Assembly (NCBI GenBank): GCA_009779265.1
Contig: WREP01000001.1
Span: forward strand, 62,001-126,000
Direction of reading: 5' to 3'
From: Betaproteobacteria bacterium
GTDB lineage: Bacteria; Pseudomonadota; Gammaproteobacteria; Burkholderiales; Rhodocyclaceae
Length of the DNA: 64,000 nucleotides
Shown: piece by piece, positions 39,044 through 47,083 of the stretch
Numbering within the stretch: the first letter of the stretch is position 1
Layout: every line of letters begins with the position of its first letter
Translations under genes and position numbers: made by a program
Notes under the pieces: model-generated
Databases searched by the model: none
Told to the model about the DNA's origin: nothing
Seen by the model: the letters and a program-made list of their open reading frames with translations, nothing else

Positions 39044-39184
39044 GCGGCTTGGGTCGGCTACCGCATCACCGAAGTCCTGCCCATCCAGAACCTCGTCAAG
39101 CAAAAACTCCTGGAACTCGAAGACCCGCTGGCCCGCCTGGAAATTCTCGAAATCTGCCTCGATCAGCACAAACTACTGGGGTGA
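39044..39184 (+). repeat. LON-gene 3'-end repeat, copy 3
   Basis: 141 bp matching 35627-35767 with 12 mismatches and no gaps, ending in TGA. It encodes AWVGYRITEVLPIQNLVKQKLLELEDPLARLEILEICLDQHKLLG. Many differences are synonymous or conservative (GCAAGG to GCCCGC, AAGCTG to AAACTA), so this copy looks like the 3' end of a homologous gene from a related strain rather than a recent local duplicate. Confidence 0.9.
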
Positions 39185-39211
39185 GCGGGGCTATTGGTCG
39201 GCGACGGGCCT

Positions 39212-40948
39212 TCATGTGGATGGCGGTGCCGGGACATTGGCGTGCAGGAATTCCAATAACTGATTCGCCGCAGCCCGCGATTCAAGATCAGGGCTACCAT
39301 TGGCATAGGCTTTATGTTCGATAATAGAAAGTTTGTTGTCGTTTTTCTCTATATGAACCGTGCCTTTTCGCTTTCCATCCGTGGCACGTAGAGAGTAAAT
39401 GAAATTATTGCCTGAAGCACATAAAGAGGCATGACTAAAGACACAATGGCGCATTACACGCCCCTCTTCAAGCAGCATGGCTGAGTCAGTAAGCTCATAA
39501 GCAAATAGTTTTTCCACAGCCATTGGCGAGCCTAGGAGTGCGGGCCAAGATAATTTTTCAGCGCCATTTTCCCTCTCCCATTGCTGAACATGCCATAGCT
39601 CTGAGGCAACGAAAGCCGATTTCAGCCCGTCCGCGCAAACCATTTCCTTGAACAAATTCCCGATTAATTTACATGAAATTGGTTCATTAGGGCCGATATT
39701 TTGCATTGTGCGGCACAAAATAAAATCAGTTATCCCATCAAATGGGTCTTCCTCATTATGCGTGGGGCACAAACGCCTGAGCAATCGCCTTGCACATTTA
39801 ACCCCGTTGTTAAAAAGCTCAGCCGACAGGCGCTTTATGAAAGCAGAATCCTCGTCGAGTCGCAAGTGCCAAAGAATCCAAAATCCTATGTTTAGGATAA
39901 AATCAAAATCTTTACTGCATATTTTCGGTTGGTGATCTGGTTTCATCCCATCAATTAGGCATAGTATCGCCCTGATGAGGTCGCCTACCAAGTCAAGTTC
40001 GGCAAGTTGATTAAGATCTAGGCCAAGAAAGGAGCGCTTGGGCAACCGCCTTATCGTATGCGACTGCACACTGTAGTACTGCGCAAATGTGCGCAGCACG
40101 GAATGCCCGGCGTCGATTGCTTCACCAACGCTCAATGGCAAGAATTCGAGAACAGGAATAATCCACGGGAAGGCAGTTATCGCTTGCATCCGATATTGCG
40201 GGTGCCTGCCCGTGGTTACCCATGAGAGAATATCGTCCCAGCGATCATCACAAACGCTCAATGGCAAAAATTCAATCTCACGAACAATCCATGGAAAATC
40301 ATTTATCACTTGTAGTCGATATTTTGGGTGCCTACATGCATTTACCCACAAAGCAATGCTACTTGGTAAAACATCATTTGAGTCATAAGATTTCTCGAAT
40401 AGTCGCCTTTGGAACACCCCCCCATTCATTACAACTTCTTCCACCTCTACCTCCAATTGACGGCCGTTAGATAATTGGATCATTGCCATTCTTGGTGATT
40501 TATCTCCCACATCACTCAGCAGACCAAAAAGCTTATCGAAACACGGCACGCCAAACAGATATTCCTTTATTGCACCTAAAATAAAATCTTTCGTTGGGGA
40601 AAGGTGGCTCTCAGAAACAATCTCGGCAGTAAACATCGGCGGAAATAGCCAACCTGATCGGATGCGCTGCCCAATCGTCAATTTTCGATTCTCCACGCAC
40701 ACTCCTCTAGCGAGCGACGGGATTATAATTTCTGGGTGACTGAATCGACCTGACACTCGCGCCACTTCAATCTGGCCTGCCGTATACTCGATCCAGAAAT
40801 AACTTGTAGACCAAATGTGCGATTGGCTTGCTTTTGTATGTTGAATAGAAAACCAAAGCGCTTGCGAAATTTCTGCGCATGGGCGCACCTCGTGGCCATG
40901 ACGAATTTCAATAGGCAATTCATCAAAGTTGACATCAAAAGAGGTCAT
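39212..40948 (-). CDS. PcfJ-like domain protein
   Basis: The 578-residue protein starts at MTSFDVNFDELPIEIRHG, behind AGAGGAAA. The C-terminal fifth, SAMLLEEGRVMRHCVFSHASLCASGNNFIYSLRATDGKRKGTVHIE, has the EGxxMRHCV...C...G..IYSLR pattern of PcfJ proteins (plasmid and phage genes of unknown role). Residues about 215-285 contain two copies of a unit RHPxYRxQxIxxFPWIxxxxEFLPLSV. Base composition is clearly more AT-rich than neighbours, suggesting transfer. Third gene after WYL and DUF7666. Confidence 0.75.
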   Translation of the reverse strand: MTSFDVNFDELPIEIRHGHEVRPCAEISQALWFSIQHTKASQSHIWSTSYFWIEYTAGQIEVARVSGRFSHPEIIIPSLARGVCVENRKLTIGQRIRSGWLFPPMFTAEIVSESHLSPTKDFILGAIKEYLFGVPCFDKLFGLLSDVGDKSPRMAMIQLSNGRQLEVEVEEVVMNGGVFQRRLFEKSYDSNDVLPSSIALWVNACRHPKYRLQVINDFPWIVREIEFLPLSVCDDRWDDILSWVTTGRHPQYRMQAITAFPWIIPVLEFLPLSVGEAIDAGHSVLRTFAQYYSVQSHTIRRLPKRSFLGLDLNQLAELDLVGDLIRAILCLIDGMKPDHQPKICSKDFDFILNIGFWILWHLRLDEDSAFIKRLSAELFNNGVKCARRLLRRLCPTHNEEDPFDGITDFILCRTMQNIGPNEPISCKLIGNLFKEMVCADGLKSAFVASELWHVQQWERENGAEKLSWPALLGSPMAVEKLFAYELTDSAMLLEEGRVMRHCVFSHASLCASGNNFIYSLRATDGKRKGTVHIEKNDNKLSIIEHKAYANGSPDLESRAAANQLLEFLHANVPAPPST

Positions 40949-40988
40949 TGATTTTCCTCTTGTCAGGCAAGGCACAATTGTTTCGCGC

Positions 40989-42023
40989 TCAACCAACTTC
41001 CACGAATTCGCCATTGGCGTCGAGTTCATACCAGGAGTCCGGCTTGATGCCGTTCTCGCCTACCTTGCTGGCGCGGATGTGGATCAAGTGACCCATACTG
41101 GTTTCGATGCCGTCGCGGTGACAGAGGACGATGGCGCCGCCGCTTCCCGCGCGGGCGCGGCCCCGCACACCGAGCGAGGCGGCGATGGATTCGGCGCTGT
41201 TGACTTCCGCACGGGAGTAATCATTCGCATTCAGGGCAAGCGCGCTGTAGCCCGTGTTCTCGGCAACCGAGAAGCAACCTGCGGTCATGGCAACCGAAGC
41301 CTCGCCGGTGTTCGTGGCGACTGCATGGTTGCCCGTATTCACGGCAACCGATTCGAAACCTGTGTTCGTGGCTGCTGATTCGCTGCCCGTGGCCGTGGCA
41401 ACAGAATACTTGCCCTTGTTCGTAGCAACCGTGCCGTCGTCCGTGGTCGCGGCGATCGAGTGTCTGCCCGTATTCGTGGCGATGGAATTGTCACCCGTGC
41501 TCACGGCAATCGAGCAGTTGCCTGTGTTCGTGGCAACCGAGTTGAAACCTGCGTTGGCGGCAACCGAATAGTCGCCCGTGTTCGCAGCCACCGTTTGAGT
41601 GCCGGTATTCGTGGCAACGGAATAATCCCCAGCGACAAGGGTTTGCTCGCTGGATTTTTCCAATTGGCCCCAAACCCAATCGACTGTATGAGCGATCAAT
41701 TCCGGCAGACCGATTTCGGCCTCTACGGTGATCGTCGAGCTGGCGATCCTGTAGCCAAAACAGCCATCCCGTTTGATCTTGCCAGACGCTTTGACCACGG
41801 CGAAGCGGCTATCGACAGGGCCGTAGTTGGTGAAAATATCGAGCGGATAGATGCAGGAGTGAAACCCGCCCTTGTTGAGCGCCACTTTGCCTTCGTGCTG
41901 GTAAGTCTTGCCGATTTCGTACTGAAAGCACCAGTGGCCTTTCAGGTTTTTGTCGAAGCCTTTGTAGGCGGTGATTGCCTCATTCATCGTTGTACTCCGG
42001 ATTGTTGCTTCTTCAACACTCAT
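40989..42023 (-). CDS. DUF7666-like protein with octapeptide beta-solenoid repeats
   Basis: The 344-residue protein starts MSVEEATIRSTTMNEA, behind AAGGAG. Residues 18-110 (AYKGFDKNLKGHWCFQYEIGKTYQHEG...GGFHSCIYPLDIF) match the N-terminal domain of phage-associated DUF7666 proteins. Residues 132-285 are about 19 tandem octapeptides near xSVATNTG. The C-terminus (GGAIVLC...IKPDSWYELDANGEFVEV) caps the array. The start overlaps the WYL stop (ATGA). Function unknown. Confidence 0.8.
   Translation of the reverse strand: MSVEEATIRSTTMNEAITAYKGFDKNLKGHWCFQYEIGKTYQHEGKVALNKGGFHSCIYPLDIFTNYGPVDSRFAVVKASGKIKRDGCFGYRIASSTITVEAEIGLPELIAHTVDWVWGQLEKSSEQTLVAGDYSVATNTGTQTVAANTGDYSVAANAGFNSVATNTGNCSIAVSTGDNSIATNTGRHSIAATTDDGTVATNKGKYSVATATGSESAATNTGFESVAVNTGNHAVATNTGEASVAMTAGCFSVAENTGYSALALNANDYSRAEVNSAESIAASLGVRGRARAGSGGAIVLCHRDGIETSMGHLIHIRASKVGENGIKPDSWYELDANGEFVEVG
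41166..41630. repeat. 24-bp tandem coding minisatellite
   Basis: On the plus strand, units like GTATTCGTGGCAACCGAATC recur every 24 bp, encoding the octapeptides of the DUF7666 gene. Copies are diverged, about 16-19 units. Unit length is a multiple of three, so copy-number change would lengthen the solenoid without a frameshift. Confidence 0.85.
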
Positions 42024-43042
42024 GGTTCGCTCTCCTTGCCTGCATACAACTTTACGGATCTCCCGGCATCCTGCCGAAACGCAAGGCGCAGATGTTCCGG
42101 TTCCAGAATCTCGACATGCGGGCCAAAGCCGCGTATCCACCACGTCAGCCTTTCGCTGTCCCAGGCCGTGAAGCGAACGGTGAGATTTTTGGCGCTTTCG
42201 GTCACGATGCTTTGCGTTTCGTTGACCGGCGTTTCCAGCAGATGCGCGCCCCATGCGTGATCGAAGCGCAGGACGACCTCAATTTTCTTGCCCGCTCCCG
42301 GATAGTCGAAGGCGCTGTCATCCTCGATATGGGATTTCAGGGAGAAGTTCCTTGGATAAGAAAACGGCCTCTCCATCGTGGCGGCCTGAATGCGGTCGAT
42401 GCGGTAATGGCGGATGTCTGGGGTGCCCGGCTGGCGGGCAACGAGGTAATGCAGCCGGTTGCGCGTCACCCAGCCCAGCGGCTCCACCAGAATCGTCCGT
42501 TCCGCATCCGTGGCGCGACGGTAGCGCAAGGACAAGCGGCGAGCCTTGAACAAGGCCATCGACACCGTTTCCGCCACGGCAGGGGCCACGGGCGGCGGCA
42601 GGCGGGAAAAGCCCTCATCCAGCACGGCGATGCGATTCACCCAGCCATTGTGCTCATTGCCGACAGGCGTTTTTTCCAGCCGTTGCCGCGCGGCGTAACA
42701 CATGGGGTTCAATTCGGACCGCACCGCCCAAGGCAATTGATAAGCCTTGGCGGCAATGCTCAGCACGCGCAGGGCCAGAGCCTCGTCCAGCGTCATGCGC
42801 TTTTGCGCGCTGGCGGCGATGCCGCCGACGCCGGGATGCTTGTGCCAATAAAGGTGCCGCCCCTGGCGCTCCGAATAAGCCAGCCCCTCGTCTTCCAGCC
42901 GTTGCAGGGCACGGCGGGTCGACTTGAGCCATGTCGTTTCCATGCCAAGGGCGCACAGCTTTTCCTGCAACCGGGCGGTCGTGATGCCGGCTTGCCCTTC
43001 ATCGGGCAGCACATTGAGCAGCAGGGTTTGGGTCAGTTTCAT
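42020..43042 (-). CDS. WYL-domain transcriptional regulator
   Basis: The 340-residue protein has an N-terminal winged helix (TTARLQEKLCALGMETTWLKSTRRALQRLEDEGLAYSERQGRHLYW). The WYL domain (LSLRYRRATDAERTILVEPLGWVTRNRLHYLVARQPGTPDIRHYRIDRIQAA) and C-terminal WCX segment follow. WYL proteins such as BrxR and CapW repress phage-defence operons and may sense nucleic-acid ligands. It heads the minus-strand operon with DUF7666 and PcfJ and is divergent from the AAA+ gene. Confidence 0.88.
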   Translation of the reverse strand: MKLTQTLLLNVLPDEGQAGITTARLQEKLCALGMETTWLKSTRRALQRLEDEGLAYSERQGRHLYWHKHPGVGGIAASAQKRMTLDEALALRVLSIAAKAYQLPWAVRSELNPMCYAARQRLEKTPVGNEHNGWVNRIAVLDEGFSRLPPPVAPAVAETVSMALFKARRLSLRYRRATDAERTILVEPLGWVTRNRLHYLVARQPGTPDIRHYRIDRIQAATMERPFSYPRNFSLKSHIEDDSAFDYPGAGKKIEVVLRFDHAWGAHLLETPVNETQSIVTESAKNLTVRFTAWDSERLTWWIRGFGPHVEILEPEHLRLAFRQDAGRSVKLYAGKESEP

Positions 43043-43064
43043 GAGTTCATCCTATCGCGTGACG

Positions 43065-43081
43065 GGGACACGAATTGTCCC
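43065..43081. promoter_or_regulatory. putative operator near the WYL gene start
   Basis: GGGACA-CGAAT-TGTCCC is an inverted repeat 22 bp upstream of the WYL start codon, in the 182-bp divergent region shared with the AAA+ gene. A self-regulating site for the WYL protein is plausible by position only. Confidence 0.4.
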
Positions 43082-43114
43082 TCTCGATGGTCAATATGCC
43101 AACCGGGCCATGTC

Positions 43115-43152
43115 GAGAAGCTCCGCCTGAAGCAAGCGGCGCGGAGCTTCTC
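43115..43152. repeat. 12-bp-arm inverted repeat in the AAA+ gene leader
   Basis: GAGAAGCTCCGC (43115-43126) and GCGGAGCTTCTC (43141-43152) are perfect inverse copies with a 14-nt loop, 72 bp upstream of the AAA+ ATG. No T-run follows. It could be an RNA hairpin or a protein site controlling the divergent operons. Confidence 0.6.
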
Positions 43153-43224
43153 TGACGGGGCGGGCGGTCGAGGGCGATCTTTCTTCCCCCGCCGCCAGCG
43201 GCAAGCCATCACGGGAGCAGAAAA

Positions 43225-45282
43225 ATGGACGAGAAAGAGAAACAGGTCATCCTTTATTACCTCAACAATTTGAGTAAATCATCGCTTCCCGGAAGCAAGG
43301 AGGACGACCTGCTTACTTGGGTGGAGTGGGTATCGCAAGATTTGCTCGGCAGGAATCTTGAGAAAGAATGGGATTTGCGCGGGCGCGCGTACAAGTTGGT
43401 TGTCGATGAAGATGGCCGTGAAATGTATGTGAGCCCAGACCATGGCAGCGACGAGGAAGAGGCGAAGAAATTGCCGCGCGACATGAAAACACTGCGCGGC
43501 ATCTTCGCCGGGCAAGCAATCGTCGACATTACCCGAGAGGGTTACGACAAATCCATGGATGCCCTGTTTGCCGCATTCGGCATCGAGCCTGACTTTCAGG
43601 CAGTATTGCGCTACATGACCTATGGCCAATTGCTGCCCTTGATGCGCAATTTATATTTGAAAATCACAGGCGCATACAAAGACAACAGGTTTGAGTATGG
43701 GACATTTTCCGCGGCGGCAAACGTGCCAACCTTCATTATAGAAAAGAGCTTCAATTTTGACAGTCCGCTGCTGTCAAATGGCGTCGTCATCAAGGACAAC
43801 GCGGGGAACATTGGTCTTTCCGATTCATTTCATCGAGTGCTCCGCTCTACGCATGACAGCGTGGCGGAAATAAGGAAAATCCTGCTTGGCGAACCGCCTG
43901 TTGCCACGTTGAGGCGCGACAATTTCAAATATATCGAGGATGATTACCTGCATATTCGCGCGATTCTCGGCAATGCCATCAAGGAAGGCAGGCGTGGCGT
44001 GAACATCCTGTTGTACGGCCTTCCCGGAACCGGGAAAAGCGAGCTTTGCAAGACCCTCGCCAAGGATATTGGCGTTGATCTTTACGCCATTTCGGAAAAT
44101 TCTGGCAACAACCGGGCAGCAAGGGCATCCGATCTGTCGCTGGGAGAAACCCTGCTTGCCGGCAACGCCAATGCCGTAATCATGTTCGACGAAGCGGAAG
44201 ATGTCTTTTGCGCCAATCAGTTCTCGGAAAAACAGGACTCCAAGCTCTATTTCAACCGCATTCTGGAAAGAAACAAAACGCCCGTCATCTGGATTACCAA
44301 CAACATCGAGGACATGGACGCGGCCTATATTCGCCGCTTCGCCTACGCCCTTGAAGTCAAGAAACCCGATCAGGCCGCCAAACGGACGATCTGGCAAAAC
44401 ATTTGCGCCCGCCACCACGTCGAACTTTCAGACGAGCGGATTGCCGATTACGCCCGGCGATACGATGTCGCGCCCGCCTTCATCGACACGGCGGTCGGCG
44501 CGGCTCAACTGGTTAAATCCGCCGATGCCATAGAGCGGACGATAGACAGTCTGCAAAAAGCGACGCTGGGTTACATTCCACGGAAAAAGGACGAGAGCGG
44601 CAGCCCCTTCATGCCCGAACTCCTGAATGCCGACACGGACTTGAGCGAACTGGCCGAGCGGCTGGTCAGCAAAAGCAGTCGCAGATTCTCGCTCTGCCTG
44701 TACGGCGCGCCGGGAACCGGCAAATCCGCCTTCGCCCGCCATCTGGCCGAATTACTGGGCCTGGAAGTCATCCAAAAACGCGCCAGCGACCTGATGAGCC
44801 GCTGGGTGGGCGGAACGGAAAGAAACATCGCGCAAGCCTTCAACGAAGCCCACGCGGCAAGAGCCATGCTGATATTCGACGAGGCCGACAGCTTTTTGCG
44901 CGATCGCAAAGGCGCCCATCATGGTTGGGAAATATCGCAGGTCAACGAAATGCTGACCTGGATGGAAAGCCATCCCTACCCCTTTATTTGCACGACCAAT
45001 CTCATGCAGGAGTTGGACGAGGCAAGCCTGCGCCGTTTCACCTTCAAGGTTGAATACGGCTTTTTGAAATTGGCGCAGGTCGAGCTTGCGTTCAGGCACT
45101 TCTTCGGAGCCGAGGCCGAAATGCCACTATCGCACCTCACCCACCTCACACCCGGAGATTTCGCGGTGGTCAAGGGCAAACAGGATATCCTCGACATCAC
45201 CGACAAGCCCGAGCTTGTCCGTATGCTGGAGCTGGAGCAGGCGGCGAAGGGGGTCAGGATGGGGAGGATGGGGTTTGTGTGA
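43225..45282 (+). CDS. tandem AAA+ ATPase
   Basis: The 685-residue protein has an uncharacterised N-terminal region (1-235) and two AAA+ modules. Module 1: Walker A GLPGTGKS at 265-272, Walker B VIMFDEAED at 318-326, sensor WITNNIEDMDAAYIRRF. Module 2: GAPGTGKS at 494-501, LIFDEADS at 549-556, TTNLMQELDEASLRRF. Both look catalytically complete. The double-ring layout recalls Cdc48-like unfoldases, but no protease or nuclease domain is fused. Divergent from the WYL operon; UDG-like genes follow. Confidence 0.88.
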   Translation: MDEKEKQVILYYLNNLSKSSLPGSKEDDLLTWVEWVSQDLLGRNLEKEWDLRGRAYKLVVDEDGREMYVSPDHGSDEEEAKKLPRDMKTLRGIFAGQAIVDITREGYDKSMDALFAAFGIEPDFQAVLRYMTYGQLLPLMRNLYLKITGAYKDNRFEYGTFSAAANVPTFIIEKSFNFDSPLLSNGVVIKDNAGNIGLSDSFHRVLRSTHDSVAEIRKILLGEPPVATLRRDNFKYIEDDYLHIRAILGNAIKEGRRGVNILLYGLPGTGKSELCKTLAKDIGVDLYAISENSGNNRAARASDLSLGETLLAGNANAVIMFDEAEDVFCANQFSEKQDSKLYFNRILERNKTPVIWITNNIEDMDAAYIRRFAYALEVKKPDQAAKRTIWQNICARHHVELSDERIADYARRYDVAPAFIDTAVGAAQLVKSADAIERTIDSLQKATLGYIPRKKDESGSPFMPELLNADTDLSELAERLVSKSSRRFSLCLYGAPGTGKSAFARHLAELLGLEVIQKRASDLMSRWVGGTERNIAQAFNEAHAARAMLIFDEADSFLRDRKGAHHGWEISQVNEMLTWMESHPYPFICTTNLMQELDEASLRRFTFKVEYGFLKLAQVELAFRHFFGAEAEMPLSHLTHLTPGDFAVVKGKQDILDITDKPELVRMLELEQAAKGVRMGRMGFV

Positions 45283-45438
45283 GGATGCTCCGTCAGACAC
45301 ATGTATGATCTTGATGTATGCTGCATAGTGCATCCCACACATCATTCGCATCCCGCCGCAAGAAAGAAGGATGGGTTATGATATGTGATTCTTCAACCCA
45401 AGAAGTTGCAATCTCAACCATTGAAAGGCTGGAGTAAA

Positions 45439-46149
45439 ATGAAAACAGAATTGTTTTTGCACGCCTCGAAATTCCAAGGGTTTAATGATCGTAATGGTAT
45501 CTTTTTGTGTGGGTACGAATGGGGAGGTGACGATGGCGGCGATAACCCGGATTTGGTGGATCGCCTGCGAAATATTCAGCACACATTTTCCAATAAAGCG
45601 CTGGCTAATGGAAACGTAGCGTTAAATTGGAAATATGACCGAAACATTATAAAGTGGTTCAGGCTGTGGGGGCACCCTTTATCAACTGACGCACTTGGCG
45701 GCGATTTTGAAAAGACTATTGTTCAGAACAATTGGTGCGACACCCAAGCCAAACACATGAAGGGCGTTGACATTTCGAAGAAATTACTTGAGCAGAAGCA
45801 TGTCGACAATTTTCTCTCTATCGTGGAGGCACTGCGGCCCAAAGTGATATTCCTTTTTGGCATCAGACAAATTGAATGCCTGCAATCTCCTAAAATCCTT
45901 TCACGACTCGAGTCAATCGTTGGTAAGTGCCAAGTGTATAAGCAACCTAATATCAAACCTTTCCCTTGTGGTAGAAAATTCAGGGTAGGGTTCCAGACAT
46001 TTGAAAATGTCGAAGTCGTCGGCTTGCCACACCCAAGCGGCAGCATAGGGATGCAGGATGACTACATAGCCTCGTTCAAAAACGAAATTGGAGGGATTTT
46101 GTCTGAATTCAAAAAATCGAAAGGGATAAAATCGCGGGAGGATGGGTAG
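45439..46149 (+). CDS. UDG-superfamily-like protein 1
   Basis: The 236-residue protein starts at MKTELFLHASKFQGF (ribosome site TGGAG). The pattern GIFLCGYEWGGDDGGDN (motif-1 position), VEALRPKVIFLFGIRQIE and VVGLPHPSGSIG (HPS-type motif 2) fits a uracil-DNA-glycosylase-like fold. The catalytic residues of known families are not clearly conserved. AT-rich. It lies 156 bp after the AAA+ gene on the same strand. Confidence 0.65.
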   Translation: MKTELFLHASKFQGFNDRNGIFLCGYEWGGDDGGDNPDLVDRLRNIQHTFSNKALANGNVALNWKYDRNIIKWFRLWGHPLSTDALGGDFEKTIVQNNWCDTQAKHMKGVDISKKLLEQKHVDNFLSIVEALRPKVIFLFGIRQIECLQSPKILSRLESIVGKCQVYKQPNIKPFPCGRKFRVGFQTFENVEVVGLPHPSGSIGMQDDYIASFKNEIGGILSEFKKSKGIKSREDG

Positions 46150-46156
46150 AGCGCGG

Positions 46157-46191
46157 GTAGGATGGGCAGAGTGAGGCGAAACCCACCCTAC
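46157..46191. repeat. GTAGGATGGG-type inverted repeat
   Basis: GTAGGATGGG...CCCACCCTAC, a shorter member of the family seen at 46948-47033. It lies between the two UDG-like genes. Confidence 0.7.
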
Positions 46192-46260
46192 GGCTCCTAT
46201 TTACATGCAACCTGGGTGGCGCAAACTGCTCACGCGCAATCAACATAGGAGGATCAGCAC

Positions 46261-46908
46261 ATGAAGCACATTCAGGACTTCGTTCACTTTTCAGAGAAGA
46301 CTCTTTCCTCCATTTTGAACGAAATCGGGGGAACTCTCTATAGCTCAAAGGATTCCCTCAAACGTGGAGATATTTACATATTGGGTATTAACCCGGGCGG
46401 AGAAGGAGGCCAAACAATTGGAGACAATTTAAAGGAACTGCCTCAAAGGACACGGAATGCTTATCTGGATGAGGCTTGGGAATGGCCTCTCGGCCAAGCT
46501 CCTTTGCAGAGGCACATAAAACGGCTTGCTGACGCCCTTGGCTATGATTTGAGAGATGTGTGTGCCAGCAATTTGATATTCAAACAAAGCCGCAACGAGA
46601 GCGGCGTAAATAATAAAGACGCCGATACTTGTTGGCCTGTTCATGAGAAAATCCTGAAGATTGTTCAGCCAAAATTGATCTTGGCATTTGGAAACACTCC
46701 TTACGACTACCTGAATAAAAAACTTAATACAATGCACTCACCAGAGGAGTTGTTTCAGCCAGCGCATGGAAAACGGAAGTGCCGCGCATTCAAGGGCTAT
46801 CTACCAGAAACAGGCTTATCATTTTTTGTTGTTGGAATCCCTCATATGAGCCGGTACGACCCTGCAAAAAGGGGAGATATAATACGTTGGTTAAAATCCA
46901 TGCTTTGA
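46261..46908 (+). CDS. UDG-superfamily-like protein 2
   Basis: The 215-residue protein has DIYILGINPGGEGG (motif 1, GxNPG), HEKILKIVQPKLILAFGNTPYDYL and FFVVGIPHMSRYD (motif 2 position, PHxS). This is the general layout of uracil-DNA-glycosylase-like proteins. It shares no close similarity with the first UDG-like protein. Ribosome site TAGGAGGATC lies 8 nt before ATG. It is flanked on both sides by GTAGGATGGG repeats. Confidence 0.68.
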   Translation: MKHIQDFVHFSEKTLSSILNEIGGTLYSSKDSLKRGDIYILGINPGGEGGQTIGDNLKELPQRTRNAYLDEAWEWPLGQAPLQRHIKRLADALGYDLRDVCASNLIFKQSRNESGVNNKDADTCWPVHEKILKIVQPKLILAFGNTPYDYLNKKLNTMHSPEELFQPAHGKRKCRAFKGYLPETGLSFFVVGIPHMSRYDPAKRGDIIRWLKSML

Positions 46909-46947
46909 ATAGCACGTGGTCGCTCAGGTGACATTGCCATTAGCGCG

Positions 46948-47033
46948 GTAGGATGGGTAGAGCAAAGCGAAACCCATCAAAAAAACCGTTGCGCCTTGTA
47001 ACGATGGGTTTCGCTTCGCTCTACCCATCCTAC
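46948..47033. repeat. 31-bp inverted repeat pair, GTAGGATGGGTAGAGCGAAGCG family
   Basis: GTAGGATGGGTAGAGCAAAGCGAAACCCATC (46948-46978) and its inverse (47003-47033) differ at one base, with a 24-nt loop. This is a known style of REP element in betaproteobacteria. It ends the plus-strand island genes and separates them from the minus-strand FtsK-gamma-like gene. Confidence 0.85.
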
Positions 47034-47083
47034 AGTTCTTGGATTGCGCGGGGGAATACGCCCAATAAGTGCCAAAGCGGTTT

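Noticed and set aside
41166-41630. 24-bp tandem units considered as a CRISPR-like array
   Set aside because: Units are contiguous without spacers and encode octapeptides in a well-formed protein with unique caps.
35802-43115. Shared 12-mer CGGGCCATGTCG after the LON gene and before the AAA+ gene
   Set aside because: Too short and the flanks do not align; likely chance.
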